This document shows, in pieces, positions 7,938 to 17,142 of a stretch of 64,000 bases of DNA. The stretch spans positions 1 through 64,000 of the forward strand of contig JAQXIX010000024.1 in the NCBI GenBank assembly GCA_029008005.1, read 5' to 3'. The notes under the pieces were generated by a model. That model was not told where the DNA came from and made no database searches. It saw only the letters and a list, made by a program, of their open reading frames with translations. The translations under genes were made by a program, and so were the position numbers. Numbering within the stretch: the first letter of the stretch is position 1; each line of letters opens with the position of its first letter. The DNA comes from Bacillota bacterium (GTDB lineage: Bacteria; Bacillota; Clostridia; Peptostreptococcales; Anaerovoracaceae).

Positions 7938-9164
7938 TTATTTTTTTAACAATTTTCTCATTTCTGCCTTATAGGCTTCCACCCCCGGCTGATCGAAAGG
8001 ATTAACTCCTTCCAGCATGGCTGTAACAGCACATGTTGTTTCGAGAAAATACAGTAGCTGACCGTAATAACGCGGCGTAAGTTCCGGAATATGTATCTCT
8101 ATTACGGAAATACCCGCTTCAGCATGTGCTTTTGCGACTGCCTCTGCCATTATTCTGTTCAGTTCTCCTATAGTGCGTCCGGCCAAATCTCCGCCCGGAA
8201 TTTCAGTGTCCCTGAAAGGCCTGTCAACAAGAACCATTGTTTCGAAAATTCCGCCCGGTCCCTGCTGCAGATACTGACCCATGGAATGAAGATCCCGCGA
8301 AAGCATCATCACATCCGGGAACAATCCTTTGCCTTCCTTTCCTTCGCTTTCGCCATAAAGCTGTCTTACCCACTGACCGAAGAACTCAAGTCTGGAATGA
8401 CACACCTCCATGACTTCGATTCTTTCGCCTTTTCTCCTCAGCAGTTCTCTGGCCACTGCGTAATCTGTTCCGTCAACATCCCAATCAGGGGATGTCGCCA
8501 TTTCTTTCGCCCCGTCAATCAGTCCGCGAATATCTATGCCGCTTACAGCCATAGGCAAAAGTCCTGCCGCAGTAAATACGGAATATCTTCCTCCTATGTC
8601 TGACGGAATTTCGAATGTCACATATCCCTTTTCGTCAGCTTCCTTGCGAAGGTTGCCCTTTTCTTTATCGGTAACGGCTATAATCCTTTTCGCTGCTTCT
8701 TCCTCGCCACCGTACTTCTCGGCCATTACCGGCTTCAAAGTCTCGAAGGCCGCTTTTATTTCCGTCGTGTTTCCCGATTTGGAAATCACACACAGCACAG
8801 TATTCTTTTCTTTGACCAGTTCTATAGTCTCCAGGTAATCATCAGGACAAAATCCCGTGCCGAAGAATCTGACAGGTATTCCGATTTCAAACTTAGGCAG
8901 CGCATCGATTGCAGCCTTTGCTCCCAGATATGAACCGCCTATTCCGATTACTACAAACAGCTCAGCCTCGTCCTTAACAGCGTCAGCCACATTGAGTATA
9001 TCTTCAATAAGCTTCTCGCTCATATTGAGCGGCGCCTGAACCCAGCCCGTCATGTCTTCTTTTCCGGACCAGAGTCTGTCAAGGGCTCTGCCTGCCTCGT
9101 GGCGCATGCTTTCTATTTCACTTCTATCTATAAATATGTTTTCTGTTTTTACTTTAATATCCAT
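7938..9164 (-). CDS. pgi: Glucose-6-phosphate isomerase
   Basis: Interconverts glucose-6-phosphate and fructose-6-phosphate. Visible family blocks are VVIGIGGSYLGAKAAIDAL near residue 72, CVISKSGNTTEI, SDIGGRYSVFTAAGLLP and GESEGKEGKGLFPDVMMLSRDLHSMGQYLQQG. At 408 aa it is shorter than the 440-450 aa usual for Firmicutes, the difference being at the N-terminus. The ATG at 9164 is three bases downstream of the DUF1846 gene stop, so the pair is probably co-transcribed. Confidence 0.95.
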   Translation of the reverse strand: MDIKVKTENIFIDRSEIESMRHEAGRALDRLWSGKEDMTGWVQAPLNMSEKLIEDILNVADAVKDEAELFVVIGIGGSYLGAKAAIDALPKFEIGIPVRFFGTGFCPDDYLETIELVKEKNTVLCVISKSGNTTEIKAAFETLKPVMAEKYGGEEEAAKRIIAVTDKEKGNLRKEADEKGYVTFEIPSDIGGRYSVFTAAGLLPMAVSGIDIRGLIDGAKEMATSPDWDVDGTDYAVARELLRRKGERIEVMEVCHSRLEFFGQWVRQLYGESEGKEGKGLFPDVMMLSRDLHSMGQYLQQGPGGIFETMVLVDRPFRDTEIPGGDLAGRTIGELNRIMAEAVAKAHAEAGISVIEIHIPELTPRYYGQLLYFLETTCAVTAMLEGVNPFDQPGVEAYKAEMRKLLKK

Positions 9165-9167
9165 AGC

Positions 9168-10685
9168 TTAACTGTAATACAAATTATTTGTGATATATTC
9201 CGGATCGCTTGTTACATCGATTCCGAGAGATTTAAGTGTTGCTTCATCCTTATCGCTTAATATCGCAGTGCAATGAGCTCTGCATCCTCTCAGATCAAAG
9301 AGCTTCTCTGCCGCAACCTGAGCCGAAGGATTCGTAGCACCTGAAATCGTCAGAGCCGTGAGGACCTCTTCACAGTTCAGAGATGACTTCTCACTCTGAA
9401 GAACATCGGTTTTAAGCTTTTGGATTTCCATTAGAATGTTCGGAGATATAAGGTGTATATTATCTGCAATTCCGCTCATGTGCTTAATGGCATTCAGTAC
9501 TGCCGCAGCTGCTGCCACCATTCTCCTGGAGCTTCTTCCTGTAATTATTGTACCATCATCCAGCTCAAGCGCAAGAGCAACTGCATTGTTGTATTTCGCG
9601 TTTTCCGTACGCTTGTTTTCAGCGTATTCTCTCGCTGCGCATACTACTTTTCTGTCTTCAATCTTAAGATTCATTTCATCCATAAGCAGTTTCGCTCTTT
9701 CGAGAACATCTTCGGCGATTTTACCCTTCTTGTAATCGCACTCGGCAATCAGATACCTTCTTATTATTTCCTGATTTGCCGCTTCTCTGCAGACATCATC
9801 ATCAATTATTCCGTAGCCTGCACGGTTAACTCCCATATCAGTAGGAGACTTGTACTCCGATTCTTCTCCTGTAATCTTCTCGATTATTCTCTTAACTACA
9901 GGGAACACTTCCAGGTCTCTGTTGTAATTTACAGCCATTTCCCCATATGCTTCAAGGTGGAACGAATCAATAAGGTTCACATCCTTAAGATCTGCCGTTG
10001 CAGCCTCGTATGCCACGTTAACCGGATGCTTAAGCGGAATGTTCCAGATTGGGAAAGTCTCGAACTTAGCATAGCGAGCCTTGCGTCCGCGTATATTTTC
10101 GTGGTAAAGCTGTGACAGGCTTGTTGCCAGCTTGCCGCTGCCGCCGCCCGGCCCGGTAACCACTACTAACGGCTTAGTTACTTCGATATATGGGTTCGCC
10201 CCATATCCTTCCTGGCTTACGATTGTATCAACATCTGTCGGATAGCCCTTCGTATATCTGTGTCTATAGGTTTTAATACCTCTTCTGTCAAGTCTGTTAA
10301 GGAATTTCTCAACTGCAGGAGATTCCCCGTCGTATCTTGTTACAACTACACTGTTGATTGACAGATCGTACTTTCTGAACACATCGATTAGCCTGAGAAC
10401 CTCCAGGTCATAAGTGATTCCGAAATCCTGTCTTGTTTTATTGGTAGCAATGTCGCCGGAATAAACGCAGATGATTATTTCCGCCTGGTCCTTCATCTTC
10501 TGCAAAAGCTTTATCTTCGCATTTTCATCGAATCCCGGCAGCACTCTCATCGCGTGCTTATCCTGAACCAGCTTGCCTCCAAACTCAAGGTAGAGTCTCT
10601 CTCCGCCTCCGCTCTCGATTCTCTCGAGAATGTATTTAGTCTGTTCTTCAATGTACTTCTGTGCGCTAAAACCTATCTTTGACAT
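9168..10685 (-). CDS. DUF1846 (UPF0371) family protein
   Basis: 505 aa, the usual length of this family. Typical segments are the N-terminal [18 protein letters not shown], the glycine-rich loop [19 protein letters not shown] near residue 179 (P-loop-like in appearance) and [21 protein letters not shown]. Family structures exist but a reaction has not been established as far as I know. It lies between the 30-aa membrane peptide and pgi, all on the minus strand with short gaps. The start ATG is preceded by GGAGGGAGTA-type sequence. Confidence 0.9.
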   Translation of the reverse strand: MSKIGFSAQKYIEEQTKYILERIESGGGERLYLEFGGKLVQDKHAMRVLPGFDENAKIKLLQKMKDQAEIIICVYSGDIATNKTRQDFGITYDLEVLRLIDVFRKYDLSINSVVVTRYDGESPAVEKFLNRLDRRGIKTYRHRYTKGYPTDVDTIVSQEGYGANPYIEVTKPLVVVTGPGGGSGKLATSLSQLYHENIRGRKARYAKFETFPIWNIPLKHPVNVAYEAATADLKDVNLIDSFHLEAYGEMAVNYNRDLEVFPVVKRIIEKITGEESEYKSPTDMGVNRAGYGIIDDDVCREAANQEIIRRYLIAECDYKKGKIAEDVLERAKLLMDEMNLKIEDRKVVCAAREYAENKRTENAKYNNAVALALELDDGTIITGRSSRRMVAAAAAVLNAIKHMSGIADNIHLISPNILMEIQKLKTDVLQSEKSSLNCEEVLTALTISGATNPSAQVAAEKLFDLRGCRAHCTAILSDKDEATLKSLGIDVTSDPEYITNNLYYS

Positions 10686-10696
10686 TACTCCCTCCT

Positions 10697-10789
10697 TTAC
10701 AGAATATATACAGCCGCCATTGAGAATGTAGTAACTACCATAATGACAGCTAAAGCAATTGCAACTATTCTTGCAAATTTTTTACTCAT
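10697..10789 (-). CDS. 30-aa single-helix membrane peptide
   Basis: Too short for the ORF track. ATG at 10789 is preceded by AGGAGGGCAATAATA. It encodes [20 protein letters not shown] followed by [10 protein letters not shown] and a stop: three positive residues, then one hydrophobic helix to the end. Its stop overlaps the ribosome-site region of the DUF1846 gene, and it starts 13 nt after the DUF1934 stop, so it sits inside an operon. The architecture resembles 30-residue stress-related membrane miniproteins of Gram-positives such as Prli42, but I cannot claim homology. Confidence 0.6.
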   Translation of the reverse strand: MSKKFARIVAIALAVIMVVTTFSMAAVYIL

Positions 10790-10802
10790 TATTATTGCCC
10801 TC

Positions 10803-11255
10803 CTATTGCAGCGGTTCCTGTTTCTCCGGTTCCACAAGACTTATGTTAATCCTGTTTCTTCCCTCAACAAGTCCTTTTAGGCATATATCATAATCAATAT
10901 CTATCTGTCCGTGGCCTTCTGCCGAAAGAGTGTTTTCCAGCCTGTTTGTGAGAACCTCCATCTCAATAGGTCCGAAAGGTGTATCGTATACTCCGTTGAA
11001 TCGCTTTCCCTTCTCGAAAAGAATCTCACTTCCGTCACCTGCATGTTCTCCGAAGCGTTTAAGCTGCATCTGGCTGTTTCTCATACGAAGTCTGGTTTTA
11101 CATCCCGGAACTCCGCTCAATTCACTTTCGTCGTAAATGAGATATACAGCACCGTTCCTCTCATACAGCTGCGCCTCCGTTATGAATTCTATGTCATCCT
11201 CTCCGACCTGCTCACTCATCTGCAGGCCTTTGATTCTAAGTATTACTTCTTTCAT
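10803..11255 (-). CDS. DUF1934 domain protein (calycin-like beta-barrel)
   Basis: 150 aa with the family's order of beta segments: VILRIKGLQM, IEFITEAQLYERNGAVYLIYDESELSG, TRLRMRNSQMQLKRFG, FNGVYDTPFGPIEMEVLTNRLEN and GQIDIDYDICLKGL. It is a small soluble protein of unknown role, found in many Firmicutes. The hslO stop is two bases upstream of its ATG, so the two genes are translated from one mRNA. Confidence 0.85.
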   Translation of the reverse strand: MKEVILRIKGLQMSEQVGEDDIEFITEAQLYERNGAVYLIYDESELSGVPGCKTRLRMRNSQMQLKRFGEHAGDGSEILFEKGKRFNGVYDTPFGPIEMEVLTNRLENTLSAEGHGQIDIDYDICLKGLVEGRNRINISLVEPEKQEPLQ

Positions 11256-11257
11256 GA

Positions 11258-12175
11258 TTAACTAATCTCTCTCAATATACTTTCCAGTTCTTCCCCGGTA
11301 AAGTTGTACTTGCTCAGACAGAACTGACACTGAAGTTCGGCCTTGCCGTCCTCGCGTATTATTTCTTCCAGATCCCTGCGGCCTATGGCCATAAGAGCCT
11401 TCTCCATGCGTTCTCTGCTGCAGTCGCAATACCAGTTAATATCTCTCATTTCCAGTTCTGTCGGAGTATATTCATCGGGCATTCCTTCGAATACCTTCTC
11501 AAGAAATCTGCGAACCATACCTTCTTCTGTATATGGCTTGCCCTCTGCTGCGATTTCTCCTATGATAGTCGTCACCGGCTTCATTTCGGCAATCATTTCC
11601 TCCAGCGCGGTGATTGAGCCGTCCTCTGCATCCGGCAGCATCTGTATGATAATTCCTCCTGCCGCTCCTACACTGAAATCCCTTTCGATTCTTACTCCTA
11701 AAGCAACCGATGTGTTCTGCTGCTCGGATATATAGAAGTATGCCGTTAGGTCATCTGCTATTTCTCCGCTTACAAGAGCTATAGTTCCCATGTAAGGCTC
11801 TTTGAGACCTATATCCCGTATAACAGAAAGCTCTCCGACTCCCAGAGAGCCTCCAACATCAAGCTTACCTGCATCTGTCAGCGGAAGATCCGCTCCGGGA
11901 TTTGCCACATATCCTTTGACGTTGCCTGTTCCGTAGGCCGTTGCCAGAATCTGTCCTGCCGGTCCGTCTCCCTTGAAGCTTACCGTAAGCTTGTCTTCCG
12001 GGTTTTTCATCATTATGCCCATCAGCCCCGCCGCAGTCAGAACCCTGCCGAGTCCTGCTGTTGTCAGAGGCGTTGTGCCGTGTATTTCAGCAGCTTTCGC
12101 TACCAGATCTGTTGTAATCGTTGCGTATACTCTATATGAACCGCTTCTGTCTAATGCTATAATACTCTTACTCAT
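11258..12175 (-). CDS. hslO: Hsp33 redox-regulated chaperone
   Basis: A holdase activated when its zinc site is oxidised. The C-terminal zinc motif is present as CDCSRERM...CQFCLSKYNF (CxC...CxxC). The N-terminal domain has RAYATI-like RVYATITTDLV, AAGLMGIMMKNPEDKLTVSFKGDGPAG and YFYISEQQNTSVALGV. At 305 aa it is full length. A TATAAT -10 preceded by TG lies at 12210-12215 (complement), and htrA is transcribed divergently from the same intergenic region. Confidence 0.95.
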   Translation of the reverse strand: MSKSIIALDRSGSYRVYATITTDLVAKAAEIHGTTPLTTAGLGRVLTAAGLMGIMMKNPEDKLTVSFKGDGPAGQILATAYGTGNVKGYVANPGADLPLTDAGKLDVGGSLGVGELSVIRDIGLKEPYMGTIALVSGEIADDLTAYFYISEQQNTSVALGVRIERDFSVGAAGGIIIQMLPDAEDGSITALEEMIAEMKPVTTIIGEIAAEGKPYTEEGMVRRFLEKVFEGMPDEYTPTELEMRDINWYCDCSRERMEKALMAIGRRDLEEIIREDGKAELQCQFCLSKYNFTGEELESILREIS

Positions 12176-12209
12176 TTATCCGCTTCCCTAAATAAAAAAT
12201 ACATGGTCG

Positions 12210-12218
12210 ATTATATCA
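12210..12218 (-). promoter_or_regulatory. Extended -10 promoter element of hslO
   Basis: The minus strand reads TGATATAAT, an extended -10 box, 35 nt before the start codon. No good -35 box is apparent, as often seen for extended -10 promoters. Confidence 0.5.
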
Positions 12219-12316
12219 CAAAACATAAGAAAATAACAGATATTCATCACATAATTGCCATATTGCTGCGGTATCTTATGGGCAAGAGAGGTATAATTAT
12301 CCAAGAGAGGTAAGAT

Positions 12317-13612
12317 ATGTACGATGATGAAAAAAGAAACAACGGAGAAAGCCAAAACCAGGCGCTTTTCAGAGACCCTCGGGAAAGGTTTCAAAGCAGC
12401 CGTAGCTATGAAAGAGTCAATGGCGAAACTGGCAGCTTCTCTGGAAGCGGCAGTGCCTCCTGGAACAGAGGCGAAACAAAAGTAAAAAAGCCGGCAGAGC
12501 CTATTGTTCTCACAAGAAAGAGCCTTGCGCTCATTATTGTTCTCTGTCTCGCTGCGTCATGTCTGTTCGGGCTTGGGGGAGCCTGGATCGGACTAAATGC
12601 ATTCAGCGGTAATTCTCAGGCGGAATCCTCAGGCAGCGCCTCGACAATTAAGTCTGATAACTACACGCTTGAAGACGCAACAGGAAGCAAAATGTCTGTT
12701 CAGGAAGTTACGGAAGCGGCTAAGGACAGCATTGTGGAAATCCGGACAGAGAGCACTCAGACAGACTCGTGGCTCCAGTCTTATGTTACAGAAGGCGCCG
12801 GCAGCGGTGTAATCATAAGCAAAGACGGTTACATTATGACAAACAACCACGTAATTGAAGATGCTTCGAAAATTACAGTTACGACACGAAAAGGCACATC
12901 TTATGACGCGACAGTAATAGGTTCCGATTCCATGAATGATGTGGCAGTAATCAAGGTTAAAGCCTCAGACCTGTCCCCTGTAACTTACGGAAACAGCGAT
13001 CAGATTCAGGTCGGAGACATGGCCGTGGCAATAGGTAACCCTCTGGGGCAGCTGGGCGGTACCGTTACTGCCGGTATAATAAGCGCTACTGACAGAGAAC
13101 TTACAATTGACGGTTCTACTATGAAGCTGTTGCAGACTGACAGTTCAATTAATCCGGGCAATTCGGGGGGCGGTCTGTTCAACGATGACGGCCAGTTAAT
13201 CGGACTTGTTGTTGCCAAATCCTCAGGTTCTGACGTTGAAGGTCTGGGATTCGCAATTCCGGTCAACACTGCCGCCAATGTGGCATCGCAGCTTATGGAT
13301 AAAGGGTATGTAAGCGGTCGACCTTATACAGGTATGACTTACACCGAGGGAAGCAGCGGAATTGAATCACTGTTCGGTCCTAGCTCAGGATCCGTTTACA
13401 TTTACTCGGTAGATACAGCAAAAGCCAAACTCGCAGGCTTCGAACCGGGAGATATCGTATTCGCTATTGACGGGAAACAGATTTCATCCATTGACGATAT
13501 TTCCGCAATCGTAACCAAACACAAAGTAGGCGATAAACTTAAATACACAATCGTTCGAGACGGCAACACTAAAGACCTTACTCTCGAACTGCAAGAGAAA
13601 AAAGGGGAATAA
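12317..13612 (+). CDS. htrA: HtrA/DegP-family membrane-anchored serine protease with PDZ domain
   Basis: A surface quality-control protease. A cytosolic, Ser/Gly/Arg-rich tail of about 65 residues precedes one membrane helix (SLALIIVLCLAASCLFGLGG). The chymotrypsin-like domain follows with His178 (MTNNHVIEDA), Asp208 (MNDVAVIKV) and Ser283 (NPGNSGGGLF). A C-terminal PDZ segment includes GFEPGDIVFAIDGKQI. At 431 aa the order matches Gram-positive HtrA (tail-out, one PDZ). The start follows AAGAGAGGTAAGAT. It is divergent from hslO, so two protein-quality genes share one control region. Confidence 0.94.
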   Translation: MYDDEKRNNGESQNQALFRDPRERFQSSRSYERVNGETGSFSGSGSASWNRGETKVKKPAEPIVLTRKSLALIIVLCLAASCLFGLGGAWIGLNAFSGNSQAESSGSASTIKSDNYTLEDATGSKMSVQEVTEAAKDSIVEIRTESTQTDSWLQSYVTEGAGSGVIISKDGYIMTNNHVIEDASKITVTTRKGTSYDATVIGSDSMNDVAVIKVKASDLSPVTYGNSDQIQVGDMAVAIGNPLGQLGGTVTAGIISATDRELTIDGSTMKLLQTDSSINPGNSGGGLFNDDGQLIGLVVAKSSGSDVEGLGFAIPVNTAANVASQLMDKGYVSGRPYTGMTYTEGSSGIESLFGPSSGSVYIYSVDTAKAKLAGFEPGDIVFAIDGKQISSIDDISAIVTKHKVGDKLKYTIVRDGNTKDLTLELQEKKGE

Positions 13613-13631
13613 TCTGACAATACATTCATTA

Positions 13632-13660
13632 AGCGACGTGTTTAAAACCGTCGCTTTTTT
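13632..13660 (+). terminator. Terminator after htrA
   Basis: AGCGACG and CGTCGCT pair around TGTTTAAAAC and are followed by TTTTTT. Confidence 0.8.
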
Positions 13661-13661
13661 A

Positions 13662-13690
13662 TTGAAACAAGCATTCTTCAATGATAGAAT
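13662..13690 (+). promoter_or_regulatory. Promoter of the aro operon
   Basis: TTGAAA, 17 nt, TAGAAT, placed 23 nt before the aroB ATG, which has AGAAAGGTGG as ribosome site. Confidence 0.7.
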
Positions 13691-13713
13691 TTTAATGACA
13701 GAAAGGTGGTAAT

Positions 13714-14811
13714 ATGCTCAAAATCAATGTAAACGTATCAACAGAATATACAGTATTTATAGAAAACGGCATTCTCAAATCAGCCGGAAAGCTTATCAGT
13801 GAAGCTCTTGGCACTGCCAATTTGAAACTGTGCCTCGTAACAGATACCACAGTCGATAAGCTTTACTGCACCGAGGATTCAACAATAATGACATCCCTTA
13901 AAGATGCCGGTTTCGATCTTTACAAATATGTCTTCCCCGGAGGGGAAAAGTCCAAGACAATCGAAACAGTAAGTGCCATCACAGACTATCTCTGCGAAAA
14001 ACACTTCACAAGAAACGATGCACTTGTAGCATTCGGCGGAGGTATTACCGGCGACATTACGGGTTTTGCCGCATCGATTTACATGCGCGGAATTCCTTTC
14101 ATTCAGATGCCGACAACACTTCTTGCTGCCTCAGATTCGTCAGTAGGCGGCAAAACAGGAGTGAACAACAGCTACGGCAAGAACCTTGTCGGCGCTTTTC
14201 ACCAGCCTGAAGCTGTAATATTTGACCCCGAGCTGCTCAACACATTGTCCCGCGAGCTCCTTCTTGACGGAATGGCGGAAATAATCAAGTCCGGTTTTAT
14301 CGGAGATCCTTCTATTCTCCGAGATGCACTTGAACAGGGCGCAGGGGTTTTTGAAGATAAAGATTCTCTCGCATCTCTGGTCGCAAAGGCTGTAACCGTT
14401 AAACGGGATATCGTCAGAGAAGATGAATTCGAAGGCGGTAAGCGCAAGCTCCTTAATCTCGGACACACTATAGCCCACGGAATCGAATCTCTCAGCAATT
14501 TCCGGATTTCTCACGGAAATGCTGTCGCAATGGGAATGGGTATAGTAAGCCGCGCCGCCGAAAAGAAAGGCTGGAGCCCCCATTTCGAAAATGGCGTATG
14601 TCCTTTGACACACAAATTGCTTGAAGAGTTCGAATACCCGCAAAACATTGATTTTACACCGGCTCAGCTGGCCGAAGCAGCTCTTCACGATAAAAAGGCT
14701 CATAAAGACAGCGTAAGTATAGTTTACCCTTACACCCCGGGAGACTGCAGAATCAAAGAGGTGAGAAACGAAGACCTGGAAGAATTCATTGCTTCCGGCC
14801 TTTGCATATAG
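13714..14811 (+). CDS. aroB: 3-dehydroquinate synthase
   Basis: Second step of the shikimate pathway, converting DAHP to 3-dehydroquinate with NAD+ and a metal. Diagnostic parts are PGGEKSKTIET, GGGITGDITGFAASIYMRGIPFIQMPTTLLAASDSSVGGKTGVN, and the metal-binding LNLGHTIAHGIE. At 365 aa it is full length. It has its own promoter and is followed after 22 nt by the AroC-AroE-AroK fusion, so this two-gene operon covers four pathway steps. DAHP synthase, dehydroquinase and EPSP synthase are not in the window. Confidence 0.96.
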   Translation: MLKINVNVSTEYTVFIENGILKSAGKLISEALGTANLKLCLVTDTTVDKLYCTEDSTIMTSLKDAGFDLYKYVFPGGEKSKTIETVSAITDYLCEKHFTRNDALVAFGGGITGDITGFAASIYMRGIPFIQMPTTLLAASDSSVGGKTGVNNSYGKNLVGAFHQPEAVIFDPELLNTLSRELLLDGMAEIIKSGFIGDPSILRDALEQGAGVFEDKDSLASLVAKAVTVKRDIVREDEFEGGKRKLLNLGHTIAHGIESLSNFRISHGNAVAMGMGIVSRAAEKKGWSPHFENGVCPLTHKLLEEFEYPQNIDFTPAQLAEAALHDKKAHKDSVSIVYPYTPGDCRIKEVRNEDLEEFIASGLCI

Positions 14812-14833
14812 ATAAGGAAGGAATGCAACAAAG

Positions 14834-17137
14834 ATGAAATCAACTTTTGGAAACAAACTTAAAATATCAATATGGGGAGGTTCCCACGAACCGTGTATAG
14901 GCGCTGACATCACCGGGCTTCCTGCAGGATTCCCAATCGACATGAAGAAACTTCGGGATTTCATGGCTCTCAGAGCTCCCGGCAACAGCCCTTTCGCAAC
15001 GAAGAGAAAGGAACCCGACACTCCCGTACCTACATCGGGATTTGAAACTGTTGACGAAAACACTATCGTAACAACAGACAAAACCCTCTCTTTTATTATT
15101 GAAAATAAAGATACACGAAGCCGCGATTACAGCCTTTTTAAGGACATGCCGAGACCGGGACATGCCGACTACACATCTCGCATCAGATACGGTGATGAAG
15201 TCGAAATGGCCGGAGGAGGCCCTTTCAGCGGCAGAATGACGGCGCCCCTCTGTATTGCCGGCGGTATAGCTCTTCAGCTGCTGGAGACTTTCGGTATCAC
15301 TATAGCTTCGCGAATCACCTCAGTTGCAGGTATCGAAAACGATTCCTTGTCTGAAGGTGCAGAAGTAAACACCAATATTACTATGGCTATAATGGATGCA
15401 CAGCGCCGCGGCGACACCGTAGGGGGAATCGTTGAATGTACCGCTACAGGTGTGCCTGCCGGTATAGGAGGCGCTATGTATGACGGACTTGAAGGATGTC
15501 TGTCTGAAATATTCTTCGGCATCCCTGCCGTCAAAGGTGTTGAATTCGGTGCGGGTTTCGGAGCCTCTGCTCTTCACGGTTCCGAAAATAACGATGTGTT
15601 TTATCTGGCCGGAAAGGAAATTAAAACCGAAACAAATAATGCCGGCGGAATTCTCGGGGGCATTTCCAACGGAATGCCGATAGTTGCCAGATTGGCTTTC
15701 AAACCGGCTCCGTCTGTGAGTCTGCCGCAGAAAACTCTGAATCTGCGTTCAGGTAATCAGGAATGGCTTCGCGTACCGGGCAGACACGACCCATGTATTG
15801 TAATACGTGCCGTTCCCGTTGTATCTGCCGCTATGGCTATAGGTATTCTTGACAGCATCCTCGTAACGAAAGACAGCACTCCGGATTTCTCAAGAATGTT
15901 CGGACTTATAGGCAATCCTCTCTCTCACAGCTTCTCCAAAGAAATTCATGAAGCTCTGGGAGAATACAGCTACAAGCTCCTCAGCATTACTTCCGAAGAG
16001 GTCGCCGAGCTTTTTGACAGCCGTGATTTTTCAGGCTTAAATGTAACGATACCATACAAACAGGAGGTTATGAGATTTTGCGATAAAATAACTCCTCAGG
16101 CTACGGAAATAGGTGCAGTCAATACAATTTACCGGGATGATTCGGATGCCGTAATCGGTCATAATACTGATTATGAAGGATTTCTCTATGCCGCCGACCG
16201 TGCCGGCATAAGTTTCGAGGGTCGAAATGTTCTTATTCTCGGCAGCGGCGGAACCTCGCGCACAGTAAGAAAGGCTGTCAGCGACAGAAACGCAGCCTCT
16301 GTTTATATTGCAACACGCAAAATACCTCAGGAGGGGCCGATTCCGGGAATAAAATTCATCACCTATGACTCTCTTAATTCAATTGCGGACATGGTTGATG
16401 TAATCGTAAATACAACACCGGTCGGTATGTATCCGTATACAGAAGCGAGTCTTCTTGACCTCCGCAGCTTTACCGAATGTAAGGGTGTCTTCGATGTTAT
16501 ATACAATCCATTCAGAACAAAACTCATAAGTGACGCCGAAAAGCTTGGAATCCCGTGTACTAACGGACTCCCTATGCTTGTTGCTCAGGCAACGGCCGCT
16601 GCCGGATACTTCCTGGGTAGACCAGGTGCTTTCACCGGTAAAAACGAAGAAATTCTGGAAAAACTCCGGCAGAAAATGGGCAACCTGGTTATTATCGGAA
16701 TGCCGGGATGCGGCAAGACAACTATAGGACGTGCTATCGCTGACCTTACCGGACTTAAATTCACAGATCTGGATGAGGAAATCGCTGCCGGACACGAAAG
16801 CGGAAGCATAGAAAAAATCTTCGAACTGGAAGGTGAGGAGGGGTTCCGCGCCAGAGAATCCCGTGTCGCTGCGGAATTCGGCAAAGAACACGGACTTGTA
16901 ATCGCAACAGGCGGCGGAATTGTTCTGAATGACGAAAATATGGATAAGCTGAAACAGAACGGAACAGTCATCTGGATTCAGCGCCCGCCGGAAGAACTGG
17001 CAACTGACGGACGCCCTCTGTCCAAAGGCATCGATGCTCTCAGAGAAATGGAAAAAAAGCGTATCCCTCTCTACGAGAAATACGCTGATATAACTTTTGA
17101 CAGTACATCTGTCCTTAAATTACTGAAGCTTATTTAG
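14834..17137 (+). CDS. Trifunctional fusion: chorismate synthase - shikimate dehydrogenase - shikimate kinase
   Basis: One uninterrupted 767-aa frame carries three complete-looking enzymes. Residues 1-345 are chorismate synthase-like (GGSHEPCIGADITGLPAG, RSRDYSLFKDMPRPGHADYT, GRHDPCIVIRAVPV). Residues 356-605 are shikimate dehydrogenase (GLIGNPLSHSFSKEIHEAL, LNVTIPYKQEV with the catalytic Lys, GHNTDYEGF, GSGGTSRTV). Residues 615-767 are shikimate kinase (GMPGCGKTTIG Walker A, FTDLDEEI, FRARESRV, TGGGIV, RPLS). The AroC part is divergent and compact: GGSH replaces the usual GESH and FSGRMTA the usual SSARETA. The junctions are short and I see no stop or frameshift. The start ATG lies at 14834 after AAGGAATGCAACAAAG. 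The order of domains does not follow the order of reactions (AroE, AroK, then AroC). Confidence 0.9.
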   Translation: MKSTFGNKLKISIWGGSHEPCIGADITGLPAGFPIDMKKLRDFMALRAPGNSPFATKRKEPDTPVPTSGFETVDENTIVTTDKTLSFIIENKDTRSRDYSLFKDMPRPGHADYTSRIRYGDEVEMAGGGPFSGRMTAPLCIAGGIALQLLETFGITIASRITSVAGIENDSLSEGAEVNTNITMAIMDAQRRGDTVGGIVECTATGVPAGIGGAMYDGLEGCLSEIFFGIPAVKGVEFGAGFGASALHGSENNDVFYLAGKEIKTETNNAGGILGGISNGMPIVARLAFKPAPSVSLPQKTLNLRSGNQEWLRVPGRHDPCIVIRAVPVVSAAMAIGILDSILVTKDSTPDFSRMFGLIGNPLSHSFSKEIHEALGEYSYKLLSITSEEVAELFDSRDFSGLNVTIPYKQEVMRFCDKITPQATEIGAVNTIYRDDSDAVIGHNTDYEGFLYAADRAGISFEGRNVLILGSGGTSRTVRKAVSDRNAASVYIATRKIPQEGPIPGIKFITYDSLNSIADMVDVIVNTTPVGMYPYTEASLLDLRSFTECKGVFDVIYNPFRTKLISDAEKLGIPCTNGLPMLVAQATAAAGYFLGRPGAFTGKNEEILEKLRQKMGNLVIIGMPGCGKTTIGRAIADLTGLKFTDLDEEIAAGHESGSIEKIFELEGEEGFRARESRVAAEFGKEHGLVIATGGGIVLNDENMDKLKQNGTVIWIQRPPEELATDGRPLSKGIDALREMEKKRIPLYEKYADITFDSTSVLKLLKLI

Positions 17138-17142
17138 GAATC

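Noticed and set aside
14140-15081. 313-codon minus-strand ORF
   Set aside because: Antisense to aroB and the start of the aro fusion, both strongly supported; no recognisable motifs.
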